DNA from: Capitella teleta
Lineage: Eukaryota; Annelida; Polychaeta; Capitellidae
Direction of reading: 5' to 3'
NCBI GenBank assembly: GCA_000328365.1
Contig: KB303020.1
Coordinates: forward strand, 591,348 to 655,347
Length of the DNA: 64,000 nucleotides
Shown here: positions 36,698 through 47,683 of the stretch, piece after piece
Position numbering within the stretch: position 1 is the stretch's first letter
Layout: every line of letters starts with the position of its first letter
Program-made: the position numbers and the translations under genes
The notes under the pieces: generated by a model
Databases searched by the model: none
Seen by the model: only the letters and a program-made list of their open reading frames with translations
Told to the model about the DNA's origin: nothing

Positions 36698-38876
36698 CTA
36701 ACAACTGATGTATGATGTTCCAACAGTCGTGGGAGACACGTTACTCATTGTGTAAGTCTGAACGGCACGGCTGTTTCCCTCAAGGCTGACTCTGCAGGAA
36801 GCATTTGGTCTCGCCTATTGAAAGAGTCAAGTGTATAAAGTTAAGTGTACATTCAAAGAAATCTGACCAGGAAACAAAGTGTGTAGAGAGCAAGTTCAGC
36901 TTCGATGCTGTTTCCAATACTGATGGAGCTCACTGACTTAGTGTATGTGTTTCCTCCGTAGTTCCAGTCGAAACCGGTTCTGCCAACGTCAGGCTGAAAC
37001 CATATCAAAACATTCAATTTGTAATCAATATTGTTACAGAAATAATGGAATTACCTGGCATGTTTGCTCGTAGGCATTCAGAGAAAAGTCTCCGTCTCTC
37101 TCCAGGAGGTATGCCTGGATCCATCCGTGAAATCCTGTAATTTCGTTCTGATTCCTCACTTCTCCGAGGAAGGCATGCTCAAATCCACTGCTGTCCAGGG
37201 CGGCGCCACCAGATCGAGAGAACTCTTGGAAGAAATATTGGCGGATTTCAGAACGGAATCCAGAAATTGAGGAATCAGCAAGTCCTGGAAGCATATTAAT
37301 GATGACGCCATAATTACTTACATATGTATAATTTACCTTTGCTGGCAAGGAAGGGGTGCACTGTGGTGATGGGGTGGCTTGTCATCACCAAGTCTAGCAG
37401 GGATTCTTGGGCTTGGTAGCAGGATGTTCCAGAGCCACAGTTGTCTGGAATTCCAATTTCAGGAACGTAGAACTCCCTGAGGGCCTGGAAACGGCCATAG
37501 GTGCCCTGGGAGAGCCTGGTTTCATCGACAGAATCAAACAACCTGGGGAATCGAGACATTCAGTCATAAGTACATAATGTATGCACGGTGTGCTTTAGTA
37601 ATCCGAATACATGTGATATATATTGTTTATTATGCATTTGTTTGTTACTGGTGGGGTTTTACCATATGCCTAGAATGTAACAGTGCAGTACATGTAGTGC
37701 TAATACTTGGAAAAATGGGTTGTGTCGGTATAACTGGCTCCACTTCGCGCGGATTCGATATTCATATTCGATTCTCGAAATCATAACGCATTACTCACAC
37801 AACACCGTCTTCATTGTACGACACAGCGTCCTTCATGCTGTTGGTATCGCCATCCCAGAGGGCGCTTGAAATGTCCAGCAGTTCCTGGTCACTCACTTGA
37901 CCATACCCTGTGTGGTTATGCAAAAATAAGAGACTGAAGAAGTAGACAATGAATTCAAACTTTGGGGTAGTAATTATCAATAAAGGTGCTATTAGTCCAG
38001 GCTTACTATGTATTATATATTATTCGGCTTGTGTCGGGAATTGCGACGTAGGTTAATGTGATTTAATGTGTATATTAATCCAGCACCAGCAATTTACAGA
38101 GAAATGCTGATGCATATAGGTTATATAATGGTTCTGACTTCTGAGTGTTTCATATGATATAACCTTATATAAGATTATTCTTAAGTTTCCATGATTACAT
38201 GTACATATACAAGTATATTGATAATCTAAATTGGATTTCAAGGATGGTGGAATTATTGCTGAGAGTTTACTATTGATTTGATTGCATAATTTCGATTTGA
38301 AATTTATAACCCACATCAAAGAACTTCTTGGGTCTTTTGTGTTTCTTCACTCACCAATCACCCAAGCTAATGTTACCGCATATGTAGTAGAATAGATACA
38401 ATATAACCTTGTTCAAAGCATTGGCCTCTTTTGGGGTGAGCTATAGAAGTTTTATTTCAAGACAACGGAGTTGACCAAACAACCGGAGGATGTAGATTGT
38501 AATTAGAGATAATTATAATTATATTCGAAGCAGAAAGTAAAAACTAGAAGTTCAGAACTGATCGATAAATCTCTAACCTTCCGCATTTCGTTGTGATGGG
38601 AAACTCTGAATCTCAACGCACTCAGGCATTGGGATCAGTCGAAGGCCCTAACCACGTAACATGAAGACATATTAATGCCACATTGCCATGCTAGTTTTAC
38701 GTGTACATTAAAGCCACACCGAAGTTCTACATCAGTAGTTCCTTCTGTATATTTCCGCAAATGCGTTTAAGGATTAAAAAGCCTTAAGCAATACTTCGTG
38801 TTAAAATTAAATCGTCACTTGTACCGATTGAGCAGATCACTGAGACCAGGAGGAGAACCTGTTGGAAGCCCTTCAT
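36698..38876 (-). CDS. ENDOU: Secreted EndoU-family (XendoU/placental protein 11) endoribonuclease
   Basis: Six exons (38876-38825, 37907-37799, 37542-37337, 37284-37055, 36993-36868, 36814-36698) join in consistent phase to give 279 residues. A signal peptide (MKGFQQVLLLVSVICSIG) leads directly into one EndoU domain. The sequence begins SDQELLDISSALWDGD and LFDSVDETRL, then has the catalytic His159 in SGFEHAF, His175 in TGFHGWIQ and Lys218 in YTKSVSSISIG, and ends ALYTLCFLARP. His-His-Lys spacing is 16 and 43, close to XendoU (H162, H178, K224). The family cleaves RNA at uridylates, leaving 2',3'-cyclic phosphates; this one should be extracellular or vesicular. There is no somatomedin-B domain, unlike many vertebrate members. 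Intron 1 is 917 bp; the others are 53 to 256 bp. A TATATATATAG tract lies about 60 bp upstream of the start codon. Confidence 0.95.
37908..38824 (-). other. EndoU intron 1
   Basis: A 917-bp AT-rich intron separates the signal-peptide exon from the catalytic exons. No extra coding exon, such as a somatomedin-B module, was visible in it, and skipping none keeps the reading phase intact. Confidence 0.7.
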
Positions 38877-39950
38877 CTTCTTCGATAAATTGACTGTCAC
38901 ACTTGTTGTTAAGGCTAGTGAAAATGTATGCACTATATATATATATGATATAAGGACGGTATTATCCACAAAGACCAACTGTTGAAATTCCCACATCACC
39001 GTTCAGTACCCGTGCACCTCTTTCCTCTACCACGTACGTATATTTCACCATACGGCATTCCCTTCAAAGTTCTCACATTCGTTTGCTATCAAGTTAAATC
39101 AATATAATACTCACTTACCCGTATAGTGCACTGCGTGCAAGTCATTGTGCAATTACCTAAAGCATTAAGTTGTAATTAGGGTGTATACGTATGCAATATA
39201 ATGCATTAAATACACTACCTTGCATGCATGATAATTATCCGACAAATTATTGACAAATAAGCTTCTAATATGGAAGATTCGTTAGGTGCACTGCCACCGA
39301 CCACAATCAAGTTGTGCCGTTTGCAGGTTGGCGTATCTTTCAATTGATCTTATCGTTACTCCTTCTCATTCGGGAAATTGAGCATCGTGTACGTACTAGT
39401 ATAGAGAGAGGGGCAATGCTATGAGGCCAAAGTAAAACCTGTTGCAACCCTTTGATCGGTTCTTTGATCAACTGTGAGTTAATGTCTCGAAATCGTTTAA
39501 CAACACTGTTTCGAGTTTCAATTTTTTTTTTTTTTTTTTTTTTTCCCTCGAAAATTCACAGAAGCCAACAGCTCATGTGTTGAGTATAACGAAGCATCTA
39601 TTGAAGTTGGCTGAACCTTAGGCGATCCTCAAAAACAACCATCCAGTTGAAGTTATATCGATTACAAGCATTACATGAACCCATTTTACCGAATGATTCC
39701 GAATGCATTAATCAATTGCACTCCGCGAAAATTTCCAATAGGGTCGACCGACTGGCTGCTGTATGCCGGCCATGGAGGTCGATATCTCGGGTCTGGGACA
39801 CAGTCGGGCCACGGGCGTTATGATTGTGAATAATACAATGTAGAGGTGCATGTAATTCGTTATAATAATACTTTTTCGTGGACTCACTGTCTGCATGCTG
39901 TGCAGTGTGATGACAGTGAACCCTGCCTCAGCAGCTCAGCGCATGCGACA
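38877..39950. other. EndoU 5' flank and AT-rich spacer
   Basis: A TA-repeat/TATA-like tract at about 38935-38950 sits in a suitable place for the EndoU promoter on the minus strand. A T-run of about 23 nt lies at 39522-39544. Nothing else is recognised. Confidence 0.5.
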
Positions 39951-40112
39951 CAAAACTTGTGTTAGTGACCTGGAATACAGGAATCTTTGTAGCGGTTACC
40001 CCTGTCTCCAAACTAATTGCTTAATTAGTTTCAAAACTTGTGTTAGTGACCTGGAATACAGGAATCTTTGTAGCGGTTACCCCTGTCTCCAAACTAATTG
40101 CTTAATTAGTTT
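39951..40112 (+). repeat. Perfect 81-bp tandem duplication
   Basis: Two adjacent 81-bp copies (39951-40031 and 40032-40112) are identical as far as I can read. The period is 27 codons, so the surrounding open frame (39895-40185) simply repeats a cysteine-containing 27-residue block that starts KTCVSDLEYRNLCSGYPCLQ. The frame has no recognised domain. Perfect identity indicates a very recent duplication. Confidence 0.9.
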
Positions 40113-40858
40113 CTCGTTTTGCCTGACCACCTGTGACACCCGATCTGATGCATTTACGATGTTGTTACATCATCTCACGTTGTGAAGGTGGGGCCGTAAA
40201 ACGCCCGCACCTTCTAATGAATTTACACCTGTGCTCGATTTCCCCAATAAAAGAAAGTGTTTGCTGGAAATCGGAGAGTTTTCCGTCGAACAGCGGTCAC
40301 TTCACGTATCCAGAGCAGTTGGTCATTCCTTGGCTAGCCCAAAAGGCTGCCTACTACAAGGACTGGATCATGATGCTGGCCAATTAGACGAAGAATGTGT
40401 GTCCTGCCCACCCCAGGCACGTGACACGTTGACTTCTCAAAGAACAGCCCAGGCATAACATCAGCCGCAGGATATTTACGGTTTCCAGGAATGGCAACAT
40501 TAACCCAATTTCCAGCTATGTCCTCACTCCATGATTTCCATGGTGTTTTCAGGGAAGTAAAGGGTATCGACTATCTGTGGAATTTTACTTGACAATTCCA
40601 GCCCCTTATCCCATTGAGTTCTCTGGTATATGCGCTTCATTATTACATATTGCCATATAATGTCTATTGAACATGTAATGTAATATGTTGATGAAACTTT
40701 TTCACTTGCAAAAATAAACTTTAAAGATGGGTTCACGTTTTATAAAGAATAGTGCGTGTTGACCCCAAATATATTGCATTCATAACTGATGCCTTACAAC
40801 AGTTTAAGTGGACTTCATTATCGAAAGAAAAGACAGGACGATAATGAATGATAAGCTG
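40113..40858. other. Spacer, nothing recognised
   Basis: Several overlapping open frames of 70-85 codons occur on both strands with no domain and no splice context that I can use. Confidence 0.4.
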
Positions 40859-41044
40859 TATTCTGTGTAACAAGAATGGAAAGCAAAATGTGATATCGAA
40901 CAAAACATCAAAACGGGAGATCCCGAAACATCCCCCTTTCCAGAGGAATTAAAAAAATAATAAAAAGAACGGTATTCTGTGTAACAAGAATGGAAAGCAA
41001 AATGTGATATCGAACAAAACATCAAAACGGGAGATCCCGAAACA
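40859..41044. repeat. Perfect 72-bp direct repeat, period 114
   Basis: The 72-bp block at 40859-40930 recurs without visible change at 40973-41044, separated by 42 bp of A-rich DNA. It has no inverted ends and looks like a recent local duplication. Confidence 0.9.
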
Positions 41045-41232
41045 ATAACCGTGTGTCTTTGCGTGGGTTACATCAAGAGTTACCGGCCTATAATGGATAG
41101 GTTTATAGCGTAGTGCATATACGCACACTAAGAGACCCGAAATTTCATGCATACAAATACAGAAGTACGTGCATGCAGACGCAGACTGCACGGTTCCGCC
41201 GGATCAGCTCCGTATTAACCAAATCATTACCT

Positions 41233-41457
41233 TATTTTGCTCCTCGGGTTCAGATCCGTTGTAGAGCGCCTTGAATCGACAGACATCTCTGCCTCCCTTG
41301 CGAGACTATGTTTCTTCATTGTATAATTATAATAAGGTTCGACATTAACAACTCCGGCAATTTGAGCAACGTTGGCGACAGAGGACTGCGGTGGTTCCGG
41401 TGTCATGCAAAATGTCACGAAATCCGCGGGAAAACGAAATGATGACGTCTGCTTCAT
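41233..41457 (-). other. Possible small first exon, unknown product
   Basis: On the minus strand an ATG at 41457 opens about 74 codons (MKQTSSFRFPADFVTFCMTP at the start) and runs to a donor-like AAAATAAG, then GTAATG near 41233. The reading has ordinary amino-acid balance but no recognised motif, signal peptide or partner exon. It could be chance. Confidence 0.18.
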
Positions 41458-42245
41458 TTGAAATAGGTTTATTTCAGAAGGAATGCAGAATTAGCGAGGA
41501 GAGAAAATAGTGCGTGTAGACACAGGAAAGAAATCATAACGCATCCCATGCGAGTGCGTTATGGATTTTGCATTAAACAATGCATGGTGATTGATAAGGT
41601 GAGAAGGCCACATTGTATTGACATAGCGAAGATGATTCACAAATTAGTCAAACTTCTAAGTACAACTGTACAACCCATAACTTATTTTAGGTCCAATGTT
41701 TGTGTAGATCTGGATGATCATACAAGGTTTTGAAATGCGTATACATGCACTAGTAATCCATAGTAATCCACTGAAAAGAAGACCTGTGATCCCCCCCAAC
41801 CCCCCGCAAACCCCAAAATTCTACAACTTTTAATGTACCCAGCGATAATCAATAGTGAAACATAAGTTATTCATTATTCAAAAAATGAGTTGTGGAATTT
41901 TTATCAATTGAACAAGCAATGCTATATAATTATCATCATTAAATTGAAGATATGGAAGAAAACACAAGCATACAAAACAGAGAAAGTTTGTCTAAGTGAA
42001 AACAGAATGAAAGTAACATCACACGGAAAATGACTTCTATAATTTGATTCAGGTTAATTGAGGCATTGGAGGGCAAAACAAGCTCCAAATTTGCAACATT
42101 TTCATTTCAAGCACATATCACGGAATGATAGAAAGTTATAAACACTGAAATATAATTTCTGCAATGGCACCATACAATAAAGATTGCTTTGGTATTCTGA
42201 ATAAAAATAGCAATTCGAAATTTGAGATTAAATTGAACACAAGTG
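41458..42245 (-). other. PXYLP1 3' flank / probable 3' UTR
   Basis: AT-rich DNA follows the PXYLP1 stop codon. The first clear AATAAA on the minus strand is at 41468-41473, so the 3' UTR may be up to about 770 nt. A C-run with CCCCGC lies near 41792-41808. Nothing else is recognised. Confidence 0.4.
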
Positions 42246-43801
42246 TTATGTGTCCATCATTTTAGAGCAGGCTTGATTGTAGTCTGTTTCTCCTAAATCT
42301 GCTAAGTTATCTTTTCTGACAAATTTGATAAAAGCATCCAGAGGACACAATCCCAGGAAGGAGTCATGCATTTTGTCTTTGCAGAATGGGATGTCCTTTG
42401 TGACCACTTTTCCATTGTACAACACACGAATGGAGTGTGCAGATGAGTCTACACTCTCCTCTTGCGGCGCGTACAACTCAAAAACAATCCGTGAAGCGTA
42501 TGGAGACCAAATGCCACCGCTGAAGTTGAGAGCTGCCGCCAATGGTTCGATGGTAGTGTCGTGGCCGCTGTAAAGAGCGAACTTAATGGGGGATTTCCCC
42601 ATCACTTGCATTAGCATGCGTTCAGCTATCTCATGCATCAGTGGCTGAAACTTGAGCCGTGCAATGCGGTTGAATTCTTGCAGCTGCTCCTTGCCGTTCT
42701 GAGCTAAGAGATTGTAAGCATTGGTGATGGCCCACGATTTCATGCATTGTCCGTTCGGCCCAGTGGGTAAGAGCAGATTATGACACATGTGCACCATGGA
42801 GTTATCCATGATGTGTGAGGGAGGGGGGAGGGCGTCATCACCAACGTCAAGTACTTGAGCTAAATGGGAATAGAGATCTTTCCCAATGGAACTCTGTCGT
42901 AATTCTGGTCGCAGGCTTTTGTAAGTGGCAGACATGGTGTCAATGAAAGGCACGACCATTGGGCATGTACATGGGTGACCAGTGTCTTTTGAACACATTG
43001 TATTATTATCTGCTTTCTCAATCTTCAGCTTCTCAATTTCAAATTTTGAGAGGAAGCCAAAGAGCAGAGCCATTGCGCTCTGGAATGTACGAGGATAATC
43101 TGTGGTGCGAACAAAGAGAGAGTCCTCAAAATCCTGCATGTTGAGTAATTTATGCTTCAGGAGATACTTCTGCTTAAAGAGCTGACCATGCAAGATATGC
43201 TGAACGGCTCCCTCTGGAGTCAACCAACCAGGGGAGCAAAACTCCCTGTCGGGGTAGATGTCGTAACCGTGGAAGGTCTGGTCTGGCAGGCGACCTCCCT
43301 TGCGCAGATTGTCTTTCATGATATTCTGATAATCCCCTAGCACAGGGAAAGTCATGCGCAGACTATCACTAATGCGACAGGTCAGCTTTGGGTTATCGTA
43401 GTTGGGTAACCCGTGGAGATTATTGCGATCGCCATGACGTATGACAGTGTGAACAGAGAGCAGCCTCAGTGTGGACCCATCTTTCGATGTGCTCACTTCA
43501 CCTGCAGAATATGATTTATGAAAACCAATATCAAAATTCCTTCGTACAAACCTTCAGCACCATGTGAAGCACCGTTAACAGGGAAATTGCAGTAAACTTT
43601 CGCTGGTTGCATGGAGGCATCCGCTTGGTATTCAAGGCCACACAAATTCCATTCATGTTCTAGAATGAAAACAGGAAGTTCACGCAGGAATCAGCTGATG
43701 TCTGATGACTTACGAGCGTGAGAATAATAGACGAGAGCCACTATGGATAAGACGACCACGCCTGCCACCACAGGGCGCCATTTCAGCCACACTGTCTTCA
43801 T
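42246..43801 (-). CDS. PXYLP1: 2-phosphoxylose phosphatase 1 (histidine acid phosphatase family)
   Basis: Three exons (43801-43714, 43659-43552, 43501-42246) joined in phase 1 encode 483 residues; human PXYLP1 has 480. A type II signal anchor occupies about residues 11-25 (VVAGVVVLSIVALVY), preceded by Lys/Arg, which fits the Golgi lumenal topology. The catalytic histidine motif RHGDR is at 87-91 and the proton-donor motif SGHDTT at 377-382 (His379, Asp380). The enzyme removes the transient 2-phosphate from xylose in the proteoglycan linkage tetrasaccharide, permitting glycosaminoglycan chain extension. Introns are short (54 and 50 bp) and most of the protein sits in one large last exon. Phosphatase motifs are complete, so it is probably active. 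Confidence 0.95.
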
Positions 43802-44329
43802 TCCGCCTAGAAATGAAGAAAAAAAGTCATTAGCATATAACATGGTGTACCAAAAATTCAAAAATATAAACAATTGTTCATTCATAGTTGATTTTGCAAC
43901 AGTGCATTTGTTTTGTGCTATTCGTGGTTACATTTAATTTCCTATCATGGAAAAATTTATTTTGATGTTCGGATTCGTTGAGCTACTTGTATTCGAAGCC
44001 GAAATTTAGGCTTAGGAGATTAGCCAATATTCGTAGAAGTCCAAAGCTGAAGCTTCGCCCATCACTAGTTATGACAAAACAAATAGCCGCCTGATAAGAC
44101 GATAAATGAAAATATTATGCCCCAACCACCTAAATTACCTGAAGCCAAATTTTATTAACAATTTAAAATCCCAAAAATAATCTTGATTTGGCCAAAAGGA
44201 TGAAAAAGATGACTTCTGAGCGATTTTATGTACAATAACACTATAACAGTGTATTTTATGGCAATTTGCTCAGTGTTATCAGGTCTGTCGCCATGAGGCA
44301 ACGGGGCCTCATGTGAATGACGATTCTTC
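43802..44329. other. PXYLP1 5' flank with a short repeat fragment
   Basis: At 43988-44074 the DNA matches 33589-33674 (shared TAGCCAATATTCGTAGAAGT and a CCATCACTA end). The shared terminal TAGTGATGGGCGAA-like word (reverse complement) suggests fragments of a MITE-like family. No promoter element is obvious. Confidence 0.5.
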
Positions 44330-45090
44330 GACATACCCGTATTGTCCCTGTTTCAACCGCAGGGTGTTTAAGGCAGAGGCTGAGAGCATGTCAACCTGAT
44401 CCCCAATGCAACTCCAATCCACTTTAAACCCTCGGGAGCCGTGTTGGACAGTGGCCCATAGTTATGTAATGCTTAAAACAACAGGTGACTGCTCTAAGAC
44501 ACTAATAATCTGGATGAGCATCATGGTTCAATGCTTGGGATTTTATTTACCGAGTACTGGCTATGCGTCATCAGCGGGAGTGATATGCACAATTACTTTA
44601 AATACTGTACAGCTCTATTAATTTAAATAATGAGCTACATAGCACGCAGAGCTGAGGCAGCGCTAAGCATTGAGTGCGAAATAAGTTAGTATGTTTCGAA
44701 ATCATGGTTGTTGAAAGTGTACAATGTAGTTGTTGAATGAACATTGCATCTTATGGGCTTAAAATTTTGGTTCATGCAGAGGGGAAAAAACTCCTGCGCT
44801 GATAAGGAATTCGCCTCTTTGTGAAATCGACCAGCAGTGATCCGTGTGTGTGTGTGACGTGTGCATGCCTTTTGAAACTTCCCCTCTATTTAGGCCAATT
44901 GACTCTCCCTTATGCTTGCTCTGTACTTTTAACAGTTGAATGGAGAGAACAAGCACAATGGTTGCTGCTAAAAAATACCTCAGCGCTTGTGTGAATGTAA
45001 GCGAAGTAATCAATACCTGGTTTGGAAAAGGTGTGGTCGTAATTGGGAGTGTGGTTGTAACCGTGACCATACGGTATATTCCATTACCTG
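44330..45090 (-). other. Unknown segment, copy B of the diverged pair
   Basis: This is colinear with 31085-31872: shared blocks include GCAGAGGCTGAGAGCATGTCA, CAATGxTTGGGATT, GTGTACAATGTA, CTTTTGAAACTTC, TTTTAACAGTTGAA and GGTTGTAACCG at matching spacing. The minus-strand frame 45070-44759 contains RYFLAATIVLVLSIQLLK, clearly related to copy A. It lies just upstream of PXYLP1. The rest of the coding-like signal is poorer here than in copy A, so this copy looks more decayed. I do not recognise the product. Confidence 0.4.
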
Positions 45091-46985
45091 GTATGTTATT
45101 GAACTTTGGCCAATTTCATGTTGTAATACCTTATTCTTCCTCTATAGTCATTCTGAGAAAGGCTGGTAATAGCAGTTAAATTGTGGTTAAGGATACTGTT
45201 TTATTTTTATTATTATTGCATACTCAATACGAGACTTTGTCATAATGTAGTGGACAGGTCAAGCTAATCGAAGCCTGGTGACCAGATGAACTGACCCAGA
45301 AACAGAGTTAAAGACAAGAGACTAATTTTGGAAAATTCAATCAGCTAGAATTAATAATAAAGACGAATTATAATAAAAACATTTAACTCAGGCAGACAAT
45401 AGCTTGAAATGAGATGAATGCAAGATTTCTTTCATGAGAACTGCTGAGAGATGTGCTCACTTGATGGCTCCAATTGTAGGAGACTTACTTTTATACGTAA
45501 TTCAATGCATCCAAGAATTAGCCCACAGGAAGCGTAATTTCTAAAATTTTGTCTGTAAAAAAGCATATTAGTCTTTTGGGATGCATTCTCTATCATCTTT
45601 TACTAGTTCAAAACAATCAGAAGTCCTCTTTAATCTGATGTCTGAAGTGGAATGCTCGATGCACAGGGAAAGAGACAATATCAGATCAACAGGTTCCATT
45701 TTTTCGCTCTGCGCCCCCCATCCCGCGGGCAATCAGCGCTGGGATTGCACCTCCCTCAAATCCCCAGCTCTGATCAAGTTATTCCTGTGTTGATCACGAT
45801 AATGAATAATAAAACATCAGTCTGCATTTAGTGGAATCACTCTACTCTAGGTGACCGAAATACGGTCAGTACTAGGACTAAGTAACATTATGACTATTTT
45901 TATGTGTCAGTGAATCAGAGACCTGCTCATACAGCAATCGCTGCAATGCATCGTGGTTATGAGACGTATGATGGAATGGTTAACCAGGCATGCAGAGATC
46001 ACGAGTTGCACCTATTAATTGCTACAATATTCACAACTTATAAGACTTTATTATTCTTAATTTAACTATGATATCTTTGCTGTAATTATAATTATTAAAA
46101 CTAGCATAAGTACTAACTAAGATGTAAGTTCTCAAGTACTGAAGTAGTAACTAAGACTTGCTGAGTACTAAAAAGTCTAAAGAGTTAAGTAGTTACTAAG
46201 TTAGTAAATGACTACTAGTACTACTACTAGTACTAGTAGTACTATCATATTCATAACTATGATTAGTAAATACCCACCCACGATGTGATGATATAAACCA
46301 AACATTGAAGCAAATTTCTTGGCATATGGCATGCAATGATTCAGAATTCTTACGTCGAAATCTGGGACCATATGTTCAAATAATCGATCAAGGAGTGGGA
46401 TAACATTCGTCTTCTTGGGTTGACAGCTGGACAACACAACGCTGGGTAAAACGCAGAAAGCAGAAAGCAGAATCCTGCCATGACCTATGACCCCTTATTT
46501 GACCTGAACCTTTGTTGGGTAAAAGCCTGATTCACTTTTGCCGATTCCTGATGCTTTTCAAGTCTGAATGCGTGAATCGAGAGTATTTGAGAGTTCAGTG
46601 TATGATGGTTATTCATTTATTTGCGTATTTTCAAGTTTCATGTGATTATTTTTGAATAATAATTCAAGAAAAATGCATTTTTTTATATAACAATTGTTAG
46701 GATCAAAACAAACTTATTTAATAAGATATTAATGAGCTCTGCAGGAGGGGGGTGGGCGTAAGCCGCGGATTCCTTATTTTAGCATTTAATGAGTCAATCG
46801 AGAGTATTTGAGAGCTCAGCATACGTTATTTATCAATTATAACAATTATTGCAACATTTTGTTGAACAAAATTACAACAGTAATTTATAATAAGTGTATT
46901 TTAGCATGAAAATATGTTCTATTGTATAAATCAATTTCGTGTCCTTGCGAAAAGTTACGAGATTAACTCTGACTAATCATTATGC
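45091..46985. other. AT-rich spacer with degenerate repeats
   Basis: A dense run of ACTAAGT/AGTACTA words lies at about 46090-46245. A 22-bp direct repeat (TCGAGAGTATTTGAGAG plus TTCAG or CTCAG) lies near 46579 and 46799. A minus-strand frame at 46437-46260 (NVIPLLDRLFEHMVPDFDVR, then LNHCMPYAKKFASMFGLY) looks mildly coding-like and is followed by a donor-like GTGGGT, but it stands alone. Confidence 0.4.
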
Positions 46986-47049
46986 ATTCACTCTATCAAT
47001 TCTACAATTGATAGAGTGAATTTTTGTATTGATACTCTATCAATACAAA
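46986..47049. repeat. Two adjacent perfect hairpins
   Basis: Hairpin 1 has arms ATTCACTCTATCAATT and its exact reverse complement (46986-47001 and 47006-47021) with the loop CTAC. Hairpin 2 has arms TTTGTATTGATA and its exact reverse complement (47023-47034 and 47038-47049) with the loop CTC. They are 1 bp apart and share the word ACTCTATCAAT in three places. Confidence 0.95.
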
Positions 47050-47355
47050 CAGGCTACAGCTCCTTCTGTAAGTGGAAAAAGTGATAATACTTTTGGTATT
47101 TTTGTGTATACAGTAATTTATTTACCTTCAATTCGTCATACAGTGATATGTTGACTTTCAATATATTATCCATTTATGATTTGTACTAATTGCATGTATA
47201 ATCCGCTATTATCTGATTATATAAGCTTGCAAAATTTGGTAGATTAAATTTTTTTCCCCTTTTTCAATTTGCACCTCTTGTTGGCAGTGTTATATAGCTC
47301 ATGTTTCTTACATTAGTATAATTTTAGTCATGAAATGATAATCCATCTTGTACAT

Positions 47356-47517
47356 ATAATCAAATAATACAATTTCATTTAAATATTTATAATTCATTAT
47401 TTATAATTATCATAATTAATTATCAAAAGGATAATAAAATATTAGTGTTGTATTTGTTATGTTTTGCATAATAATTAATAAGTTCATAATCAAATAATAG
47501 AATTTCATTTAAATATT
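47356..47517. repeat. 32-bp direct repeat, period 130
   Basis: Blocks at 47356-47387 and 47486-47517 differ at one position. They lie in very AT-rich DNA just left of the 28-bp tandem array and MITE copy 2. Confidence 0.85.
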
Positions 47518-47560
47518 CTTTTCCATACAGACCCCCCTTGGAAGAGGCACAAGTGAAAGC

Positions 47561-47673
47561 AATAATTGCTATTGCATCCTTAGGATGCAATAATTGCTAT
47601 AGCGTCCTGAGGATGCAATCATTTTTAAATGGTCATGGGGATGCATTGAAGCTTCACTGGGATCCTGAGGATA
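47561..47673. repeat. Decaying 28-bp tandem repeat, four units
   Basis: Units start at 47561, 47589, 47617 and 47645. Units 1 and 2 are similar (AATAATTGCTAT start, GGATGC end), unit 3 is diverged and unit 4 is 29 bp. Each centre carries a CCTNAGG-type palindrome or its remnant. The array ends 7 bp before the TTAA of MITE copy 2. Confidence 0.85.
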
Positions 47674-47683
47674 CCATAATTAA

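Noticed and set aside
45581-45793. 70-codon + strand frame in the spacer after segment copy B
   Set aside because: No motif, no splice context; the opposite strand is equally open.
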